Source: Candidatus Omnitrophota bacterium (lineage in GTDB: Bacteria; Omnitrophota; Koll11; JAHIPI01). From it: a stretch of 7,975 bases of DNA. A program made the position numbers and the translations under genes. Positions 1-6,466 of the stretch are shown one piece after another (the first letter of the stretch is position 1; each line of letters starts with the position of its first letter). Under the pieces are notes generated by a model, which was not told where the DNA came from, did no database searches, and worked only from the letters and a program-made list of their open reading frames with translations. The stretch covers positions 1 to 7,975 of the forward strand of contig JAQUMG010000082.1 of NCBI GenBank assembly GCA_028718265.1, read 5' to 3'.

Positions 1-1369
1 TATCTACTTCGCCGTATGCCAGCCCCATGACCCTGCCGACATCCCGGATGACGCCTTTGGCCATCATCGTACCGAAAGTTATGATCTGGGCAACGTTGTC
101 TTTACTATATTTCTCGACGACATAATCTATTACTTCATTGCGCCGCTCGTAGCAAAAGTCAATATCTATATCCGGCAGACTGACTCTGTCGGGATTCAGG
201 AACCGTTCGAAAAGTAAATCGTACTTCAGCGGATCGATGTCGGTTATGCCGAGAGAATAACTTACCAGGCTGCCGGCCGCGCTGCCCCTGCCGGGCCCTA
301 CAGGGATGCCCTTTTGCTTGGCGTAGTGCACGAAATCCCACGCAATAAGAAAGTAACTTGTATATCCCAGCTTTTCTATTATGTTCAGTTCGTGTTCGAG
401 TCTGTTCTTGATCTCATCCGTTATGGCTGTATATTTTTTATTAATCCCTTCCCAGACGAGATCCCTGAGGTAGTCATCTCTTTTTTTACCGGCGGGCACT
501 TTATAATGGGGCAGATGCGTTTTTTTGAAATCTAATTCCAGATTACACTTTTCCGCGATCTCCAGGGTATTCTTAAGGGCGTCGGGGCAGTCCTGTCCGA
601 ACTTGCGCGCCATCTCGGCGGCACTTTTCAGGTAGAATTCGTCCGTCTGCATCCGCATCCTGTTCGGGTCGTCGAGCGTCGTCTGCGTTTGCAGCGCCAG
701 CAGCGCTTCATGGGCGCGCGCTTCTTCTTTTTTTACGTAATGAACGTCGTTGGTGGCCACAAGCGGAATATCCAGCTGGCGGGCAAGTTCTATAATCTTT
801 ACATTAACGTCTTCCTGCTCTTTAATAAGATTATCCTGCACTTCAAGGTAAAAATCTTTTCCGAAGAGTTCCTTGAAAAATACAGCCGTATTCCTTGCCT
901 GCTCGATCTGGCCGCTGTTTATAAGGTGAGGGATTTCTCCTTTAAGGCAGGCGGAGGTGCATATGAGCCCTTTTGAATGCTGGCTCAGAATTTCCTTGTC
1001 GATCCTCGGGCGGTAATAGAAGCCTTCCAGGTAGCCGGCTGTGATCAGCTTCATCAGGTTCTTATAGCCTTCCATATCTTTTGCCAGGAGGACTAAATGG
1101 AAAGACGCTTCCTGGATACCGTGCGCCGATTTTTCAAACCGGCTGTCGGGTGCTATGTAGACCTCTGAACCTATTATCGGTTTAATACCCTGATTAATCG
1201 CCTGGAGATAAAACTCTATGACGCCGAACATATTGCCGTGGTCGGTTATGGCTAATGCCGGCATCTTGTCGTTTTTCGCGGCGGACAAAAGGTTGGGGAT
1301 CAGGCATGCTCCGTCGAGAAGGCTGTACTGAGTGTGGACATGAAGGTGAACAAAATCAGTGTGTTTCAT
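1..1369 (-). CDS. dnaE: DNA polymerase III subunit alpha, DnaE type (N-terminal 456 residues; 3' end outside window)
   Basis: Catalytic subunit of the replicative DNA polymerase III, a C-family polymerase. The frame is open without interruption from ATG at 1369 to the window edge. A PHP domain covers about residues 1-275, starting with HLHVH (8-12) and YSLLDG (15-20), with DHGN (43-46), SEVY (68-71), H91, C141 and NDVHY (207-211). The polymerase domain follows, with the nucleotide-binding GPGRGSAAGS (358-367) and PDIDIDF (399-405), where D400 and D402 match two of the three catalytic aspartates. The third, the thumb, the beta-clamp site and the OB fold lie outside the window, since the family is usually 1,100-1,200 residues long. 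The start is fixed by family alignment and by the in-frame guaB3 stop just upstream. The gap to guaB3 is 24 bases with no clear ribosome binding site, so expression may depend on the upstream gene. The PolC type is unlikely because the protein begins directly with PHP. Confidence 0.97.
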   Translation of the reverse strand, partial: MKHTDFVHLHVHTQYSLLDGACLIPNLLSAAKNDKMPALAITDHGNMFGVIEFYLQAINQGIKPIIGSEVYIAPDSRFEKSAHGIQEASFHLVLLAKDMEGYKNLMKLITAGYLEGFYYRPRIDKEILSQHSKGLICTSACLKGEIPHLINSGQIEQARNTAVFFKELFGKDFYLEVQDNLIKEQEDVNVKIIELARQLDIPLVATNDVHYVKKEEARAHEALLALQTQTTLDDPNRMRMQTDEFYLKSAAEMARKFGQDCPDALKNTLEIAEKCNLELDFKKTHLPHYKVPAGKKRDDYLRDLVWEGINKKYTAITDEIKNRLEHELNIIEKLGYTSYFLIAWDFVHYAKQKGIPVGPGRGSAAGSLVSYSLGITDIDPLKYDLLFERFLNPDRVSLPDIDIDFCYERRNEVIDYVVEKYSKDNVAQIITFGTMMAKGVIRDVGRVMGLAYGEVD

Positions 1370-1393
1370 TTTGGTTTGACTATATGACAGAAA

Positions 1394-2554
1394 TTATTTC
1401 CCCATCCCGACCCGCTGGGCAACCTGGAATACTTTCCCTTCGGTCTGGACTGAAGGCGCGATTATAATTTCGGTAAGCTGCATCTCATGTATATTTTTAG
1501 CGCCGATATTGCCCATGGATGTCTGCAGCGCACCCATCAGGTTCTGGGATCCATCGTCAAGTTTTGCCGGGCCGAAAAGTATCTCTTTCAGGCTGCCCGT
1601 GGTACCGACTTTGATACGCGTACCTCTGGGTAAATTCGGATGCGGCGTAGCCATGCCCCAGTGAAAACCGCGGCCGGGAGCCTCTTTGGCACGGGCAAAA
1701 GCGGAACCTATCATAACTGCGTCGGCGCCGCAGGCAAATGCCTTGCATATATCACCGCCGGTTACCATCCCGCCATCGGTTATAATGGGAACATATTTAC
1801 CGTATTTTTTGTAATGAAAATCTCTTGCTGCCGCGCAATCGCACGTCGCCGTAACCTGCGGGACGCCTATGCCGAGAACGCCTCTTGTCGTGCATGCGGC
1901 TCCGGGGCCTATGCCGATGAGAAGAGCGCTCGGGCCGGCTTCCATGAGCTCTAAAGCGGTATTATAAGTAACGCAATTCCCTATTATCACGGGAATTTTC
2001 ATTTTCTTGCAGAATTTTTTGAAGTCAAGGGTTTTATATTGCCTGGATATGTGCTTGGCTGTAGTCACAGTAGATTGGACGAGAAATATGTCGCAGCCGG
2101 CTTCCTGGGCTATCTTCCCGAACCTTTCCGCTCTCTGCGGAATCGTGCTGACAGCGGCAGTAACGCCCGCTTTTTTGATTTCGGCTATCCTCTTTGAGAT
2201 AAGCTTCTCTTTTATCGGCTTTAAGTAAATCGACTGGACGAGCTCGGTGGCTTCCTGCGGGGTAGCACTCGCTATCTTGTCTAATACTTCATCGGGATGT
2301 TCGTAACGCGTCTGGACGCCTTCCAGGTTAAGGACCGCCAGTCCGCCAAGTTTCCCTATAGCAATCGCAAATTTAACATCAACGACACCGTCCATAGCTG
2401 CAGCGATAATGGGTATTTTGAATTTCCCGCCGCAAAGCGCGATTGTAGTATCGACTTCGTTCGGATTTACAGTAACATTGCCAGGAACAAGCGCTATTTC
2501 ATCAAAACCGTAACACCTTCGGGCCTTCCTCCCTCGCCCTAACCACATGCCCAT
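1394..2554 (-). CDS. guaB3: GuaB3-family IMP dehydrogenase (no CBS domains)
   Basis: IMP dehydrogenase oxidises IMP to XMP with NAD+, the committed step of guanine nucleotide synthesis in the cytoplasm. The 386 residues form one TIM barrel. Visible motifs are the N-terminal GRGRKARRCYGFDEIALVPG (6-25), AAAMDGV (51-57), the catalytic loop GIGPGAACTTRG (214-225) with presumed nucleophile C221, the phosphate-binding DGGMVTGGD (260-268), MIGSAFARA (281-289), and the GuaB3-typical RGFHWGMATPHPNLPRGTR (295-313). The paired CBS (Bateman) module of ordinary GuaB, which brings it to about 480-500 residues, is absent. The long flap segments match GuaB3 rather than GMP reductase. A cyanobacterial GuaB3 has been reported as a true IMP dehydrogenase; activity here is inferred. 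ATG at 2554 is preferred over ATG at 2548 because a G-rich ribosome binding site lies 7 bases upstream. The gene has its own promoter and is followed closely by dnaE. Confidence 0.93.
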   Translation of the reverse strand: MGMWLGRGRKARRCYGFDEIALVPGNVTVNPNEVDTTIALCGGKFKIPIIAAAMDGVVDVKFAIAIGKLGGLAVLNLEGVQTRYEHPDEVLDKIASATPQEATELVQSIYLKPIKEKLISKRIAEIKKAGVTAAVSTIPQRAERFGKIAQEAGCDIFLVQSTVTTAKHISRQYKTLDFKKFCKKMKIPVIIGNCVTYNTALELMEAGPSALLIGIGPGAACTTRGVLGIGVPQVTATCDCAAARDFHYKKYGKYVPIITDGGMVTGGDICKAFACGADAVMIGSAFARAKEAPGRGFHWGMATPHPNLPRGTRIKVGTTGSLKEILFGPAKLDDGSQNLMGALQTSMGNIGAKNIHEMQLTEIIIAPSVQTEGKVFQVAQRVGMGK

Positions 2555-2566
2555 GTTGAGTCCCCC
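2555..2566 (-). promoter_or_regulatory. Ribosome binding site of guaB3 (poly-G type)
   Basis: On the minus strand the leader reads TATAGGGGGACTCAAC before ATG. The G5 run (2562-2566) lies 7 bases from the start codon. This supports ATG 2554 over the second ATG two codons later. The site is a G run rather than GGAGG, like those of groEL and groES. Confidence 0.75.
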
Positions 2567-2571
2567 TATAT

Positions 2572-2590
2572 AACTTGTTTATAATAAGTT
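2572..2590. repeat. Imperfect 19-bp palindrome in the guaB3 leader (possible operator)
   Basis: AACTTGTT-TAT-AATAAGTT on the plus strand: two 8-base arms, 7 of 8 positions complementary, around a 3-base centre. It begins about 10 bases downstream of the proposed -10 box, so it would cover the first bases of the guaB3 transcript. As RNA the hairpin would be weak because it is AT-rich, so a protein-binding operator is the more natural reading. AT-rich sequence produces such repeats by chance, so this stays tentative. Confidence 0.35.
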
Positions 2591-2599
2591 GTGCGTGTA

Positions 2600-2628
2600 A
2601 GTTTAACATAAAGTATAATTATTGTCAA
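2600..2628 (-). promoter_or_regulatory. Sigma-70-type promoter of guaB3(-dnaE)
   Basis: On the minus strand TTGACA (2628-2623, a perfect -35 box) is followed by a 17-base AT-rich spacer and TAAACT (2605-2600), which matches TATAAT at 4 of 6 positions. Transcription should start near 2593, giving a leader of about 40 bases. A second -10-like TATAAA lies a few bases downstream, with a poor -35 partner. The promoter lies just downstream of the groEL terminator, which makes guaB3 independent of the heat-shock operon. Confidence 0.8.
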
Positions 2629-2635
2629 TATTATA

Positions 2636-2674
2636 TAATAAAAACGGCCTGCTATCGCGTGATAACAGGCCGTT
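2636..2674 (-). terminator. Intrinsic terminator of the groESL operon
   Basis: In the minus-strand RNA, AACGGCCUG-U-UAUC (2674-2661) pairs with GAUA-G-CAGGCCGUU (2656-2643) around an ACGC loop. The only imperfection is one U-G wobble. The stem is followed by TTTTTATTATA. The same position would be a C-A mismatch in a plus-strand transcript, and the plus strand has no comparable T-tract, so the terminator is oriented for groEL. It begins 19 bases after the groEL stop codon. Confidence 0.93.
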
Positions 2675-2693
2675 AAACCATTTTTGCTGACTA

Positions 2694-4343
<1,650 letters not shown>

Positions 4344-4631
4344 TTATTTCACGATCGCCAGAATATCTTCTTCCTTCATTATCAGATATTCTGTATCGTC
4401 TATCGTTACTTCCGTACCGGTATATTTTCCGTATAATATCTTGTCTCCGACCTTTGTCTCCAGCGGAATGACTTTTCCCTCATCGGATACTTTACCTTTT
4501 CCTACGGCAACTACCTTGCCTTCCTGCGGTTTTTCTTTTGCAGTTTCAGGTAAAACGATTCCGCCCTTTGTCTTTTCTCTTGCTTCCAATACTTCTATGA
4601 CCACGCGGTCTCCTAACGGTTGAATCTTCAT
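4344..4631 (-). CDS. groES: Co-chaperonin GroES (Hsp10)
   Basis: Heptameric lid of the GroEL chamber. The 95 residues match the family length. The N-terminus [16 protein letters not shown] (1-16) is the conserved beta-barrel strand. The mobile loop, which docks on the GroEL apical domains, covers about 17-32 and carries the GGIVLP contact motif at 23-28. The rest is typical: [10 protein letters not shown] (38-47), [12 protein letters not shown] (61-72) and [14 protein letters not shown] (81-94). ATG at 4631 has a G6 run 10 bases upstream and a closer AGGAA. It is the first gene of the groES-groEL operon, downstream of the CIRCE-controlled promoter. Nothing appears abnormal. Confidence 0.99.
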   Translation of the reverse strand: MKIQPLGDRVVIEVLEAREKTKGGIVLPETAKEKPQEGKVVAVGKGKVSDEGKVIPLETKVGDKILYGKYTGTEVTIDDTEYLIMKEEDILAIVK

Positions 4632-4647
4632 AATTCCTACACCCCCC
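4632..4647 (-). promoter_or_regulatory. Ribosome binding site region of groES
   Basis: On the minus strand GGGGGG (4647-4642) is followed by TGTAGGAATT and ATG. Either AGGAA, with a gap of only 2 bases, or the G6 run, 10 bases away, could pair with 16S rRNA. The G run resembles those of groEL and guaB3. Confidence 0.6.
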
Positions 4648-4659
4648 TTTTTAAAAAAT

Positions 4660-4686
4660 TTAGCACTCTCTACCTGAGAGTGCTAT
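4660..4686. promoter_or_regulatory. CIRCE operator (HrcA binding site)
   Basis: TTAGCACTC - 9 bases - GAGTGCTAT on the plus strand. It matches the CIRCE consensus TTAGCACTC-N9-GAGTGCTAA at 17 of 18 arm positions, the only difference being the last base. The element overlaps the last base of the -10 box and covers the expected transcription start, so bound HrcA would block initiation. In the transcript the arms can also form a stem. By known CIRCE biology, heat inactivates HrcA and derepresses groESL. hrcA itself is not in the window. Confidence 0.97.
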
Positions 4687-4712
4687 TATACAAAATCCAC
4701 TGATTTTGTCAA
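4685..4712 (-). promoter_or_regulatory. Consensus sigma-70-type promoter of groESL
   Basis: On the minus strand a perfect TTGACA (4712-4707), a 16-base spacer and a perfect TATAAT (4690-4685). The start should fall near 4678, inside CIRCE, giving a leader of about 47 bases before groES. A fully consensus promoter held by a repressor fits HrcA control better than an alternative heat-shock sigma factor. Confidence 0.95.
4691..4708. repeat. 7-bp inverted repeat inside the groE promoter spacer
   Basis: CAAAATC-CACT-GATTTTG: perfect 7-base arms around a 4-base centre, filling the whole spacer between -10 and -35 and touching the -35 box. It could be a second operator or a coincidence. It has no following T-tract on the minus strand, so it is a poor terminator for coaX. 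Confidence 0.4.
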
Positions 4713-4731
4713 GCTCTTTCATGAATTTTTT

Positions 4732-5484
4732 TCAGGATTTTCTAAAGGAGAGATTTACGCCCTTAAGCACCAGGTCCACATCGACTTTTTCAATAGATGA
4801 ACTGAGGGGCGCGATCAGCGAGGCGGTACCGCCCGTCGCCAAAACGCGGAATTTACGGCTGAATCTTTTTTCCAGTTTGCTCACAAGGCCGTCGCACATG
4901 GCGGCATATCCGTAAAATGCTCCGCTGGTCATGCTCTCTTTCGTGGTCTTCCCTAATATAAACGACGGTTTCCTGAGTGCGACTTTCGGTAAAAGAGCGG
5001 CCTTTTCGGAAAGTGCCGCTAAAGACATCTCCATGCCGGGAACTATAAGTCCTCCCAGATATGCGCCCTTCCTTGAAACAACATCAAAGGTCACTGCAGT
5101 CCCGAAATCGATAACTATAAGCGGCCTATTATCCCCGTAAAGCACATGTGCCGCATAAGCAGCGACCAGCCTGTCTGGGCCGACCTGTCGCGGGTTCTTG
5201 TAAAGATTCTTTATGGGTACCTTGATATCCTTACCTAATATCAGTACACAAGTCTGGAGCGTATGTTTTAACGCTTTAACAAGAGCCTTTTCTGATTCAG
5301 GTACAACGCTGCATATCACTATGGCTTTTAGCCCTGAACCCGCACATTCGCTTTTCAATTTTCGCGCAAAATAGCCGTATTTACCTGCCGCAGAAGTTGC
5401 ACAACGCCCTTTCTTCACGAGGCGCTTCCCCTTAAACAGGCCGAATGTTATATTAGTATTTCCTATATCTATTGCTAGCAGCAT
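4732..5484 (-). CDS. coaX: Type III pantothenate kinase
   Basis: Phosphorylates pantothenate to 4'-phosphopantothenate with ATP, the first step of coenzyme A synthesis. Type III enzymes belong to the ASKHA fold and are not feedback-inhibited by CoA. From ATG at 5484 the protein has 250 residues, near the usual 250-260. Motifs are the phosphate loop AIDIGNTN (4-11, D6), the pantothenate-site GPDR (102-105, presumed catalytic D104), the second phosphate motif IDFGTAVTFD (125-134), YLGGLIVPG (142-150) and ATGGTA (216-221). The frame remains open upstream to a TTG at 5520 and an ATG at 5499. ATG 5484 is preferred because MLLAIDIGNTN is the normal N-terminus and an AAGG lies 6 bases upstream. It lies 19 bases after birA, so the two are probably co-transcribed. 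No convincing terminator follows before the groE promoter. Confidence 0.95.
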   Translation of the reverse strand: MLLAIDIGNTNITFGLFKGKRLVKKGRCATSAAGKYGYFARKLKSECAGSGLKAIVICSVVPESEKALVKALKHTLQTCVLILGKDIKVPIKNLYKNPRQVGPDRLVAAYAAHVLYGDNRPLIVIDFGTAVTFDVVSRKGAYLGGLIVPGMEMSLAALSEKAALLPKVALRKPSFILGKTTKESMTSGAFYGYAAMCDGLVSKLEKRFSRKFRVLATGGTASLIAPLSSSIEKVDVDLVLKGVNLSFRKS

Positions 5485-5503
5485 ATCCCGCCTTAACATT
5501 ATG

Positions 5504-6466
5504 TCAATGGGCGATAACAACGTCGCCCGACAATATCCGCTTATTAAATCCGCTGTCTAACCTTATTACCAAAGCACCGTCGGCATCAACGTCAAGCGCC
5601 TGCCCCTCTATCTTTCCTTCGTGGCACTGCACTTTGACGCGGCGGCTTATCGTTTCCGACAAGTCCCGCCATTCGTCCCTTATTGCCCTGAATCCTTCTT
5701 TTTTAAAAAGCCCTATATAGTGCTCCAAATTTTCCAATACGCTTTTAGCAAGATCTACTTTTGAAATATCTCCGCCCGCCTCTCCGGAAAGCGTAGTAGC
5801 GCCCTTAGGGAGAAGCGCCGGCGGATTGTCCACATTTATGCCTATGCCTACTATCAGGAAATTTACCTTGTCCTGCTCTGCCTTCATCTCTGTCAATATG
5901 CCGCAGACCTTTTTTCCGTTTATTATTATGTCATTAGGCCACTTGATCATCGCCGGGACATCTGTGGTTTTCCTTATCGACGCGCAAACCGCAACGGCAG
6001 AAACCAGCGTTATCTTGGCAACTTCTCTGGGCTCTATATCGGGCCTTATTATACAAGAGAGATAAACGCCGCCCCGCGGGGAAGACCATGCCCTGCCCTG
6101 CCTGCCTTTTCCCTTTTTCTGTTTTTCCGCTATGACGACCGTGCCTTCTTTTGCGCCATCCTCGGCGAGTTTATATGCGGTATCGTTAGTAGAATCAAGC
6201 GAGGCGTAAGCCAATATATTTTTGCCGAGAAACTTTGTCCTGAGATTGTTTTTTAATTCTTCGGGTATGAGCCTGTCCGGTCTTCCTGTTAATTTATAGC
6301 CAAGGTGCGGCGAGGCGTCAATCCCGTAACCGAGGCTTCGCAGCGTTTCTATGTGTTTCCAGATACTCGTCCTGGAAACGCCCAGTTCCCTGCTTATGTC
6401 TTCGCCGGAGACGTATGCGGCGCCGTATTTCTTAAAAATATGCAGTATTTTGTCGTCGATATTCAT
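5504..6466 (-). CDS. birA: Bifunctional biotin-[acetyl-CoA-carboxylase] ligase / biotin operon repressor BirA
   Basis: Activates biotin as biotinyl-5'-AMP and attaches it to the lysine of biotin carboxyl carrier proteins. The 320 residues match the long, DNA-binding class. A winged helix-turn-helix fills about 1-60 (ISRELGVSRTSIWKHIETLR at 24-43). The ligase domain has LDSTND (90-95), the adenylate loop KGKGRQGRAWSS (118-129), KWPND (175-179), K186 with CGILTEM (188-194), and VGIGINV (206-212). The small C-terminal SH3-like domain is about 272-320. The intact N-terminal domain implies it may also repress biotin genes, though none are visible here. Its ATG at 6466 overlaps the uvrB stop by four bases (ATGA), which suggests translational coupling because no good ribosome binding site precedes it. 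Length and motifs look normal. Confidence 0.97.
   Translation of the reverse strand: MNIDDKILHIFKKYGAAYVSGEDISRELGVSRTSIWKHIETLRSLGYGIDASPHLGYKLTGRPDRLIPEELKNNLRTKFLGKNILAYASLDSTNDTAYKLAEDGAKEGTVVIAEKQKKGKGRQGRAWSSPRGGVYLSCIIRPDIEPREVAKITLVSAVAVCASIRKTTDVPAMIKWPNDIIINGKKVCGILTEMKAEQDKVNFLIVGIGINVDNPPALLPKGATTLSGEAGGDISKVDLAKSVLENLEHYIGLFKKEGFRAIRDEWRDLSETISRRVKVQCHEGKIEGQALDVDADGALVIRLDSGFNKRILSGDVVIAH

Noticed and set aside
159..341. Minus-strand 60-codon frame in another phase within dnaE
   Set aside because: Arginine-rich out-of-frame translation. The real dnaE frame passes through the same bases, including the GPGRGSAAGS and PDIDIDF motifs.
314..976. Small plus-strand open frames opposite dnaE (314-535, 689-976)
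   Set aside because: The minus strand is continuously coding DnaE with intact motifs here, so these frames are by-products.
1370..1393. A promoter or terminator between guaB3 and dnaE
   Set aside because: The 24 bases contain neither a hairpin with a T-tract nor recognisable -35/-10 boxes; read-through is the simpler explanation.
2555..2599. Riboswitch upstream of guaB3
   Set aside because: The leader from the predicted start is only about 40 bases, too short for known purine-type riboswitches, and shows no such fold.
4691..4708. Inverted repeat downstream of coaX as a terminator
   Set aside because: It is AT-rich with 7-base arms and no T-tract on the minus strand, and it lies exactly between the -35 and -10 boxes of the groE promoter.
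5485..5520. Upstream starts for coaX (TTG 5520, ATG 5499)
   Set aside because: They add residues not found in the family, and TTG 5520 would overlap birA. MLLAIDIGNTN at ATG 5484 is the usual N-terminus and has an AAGG at good spacing.
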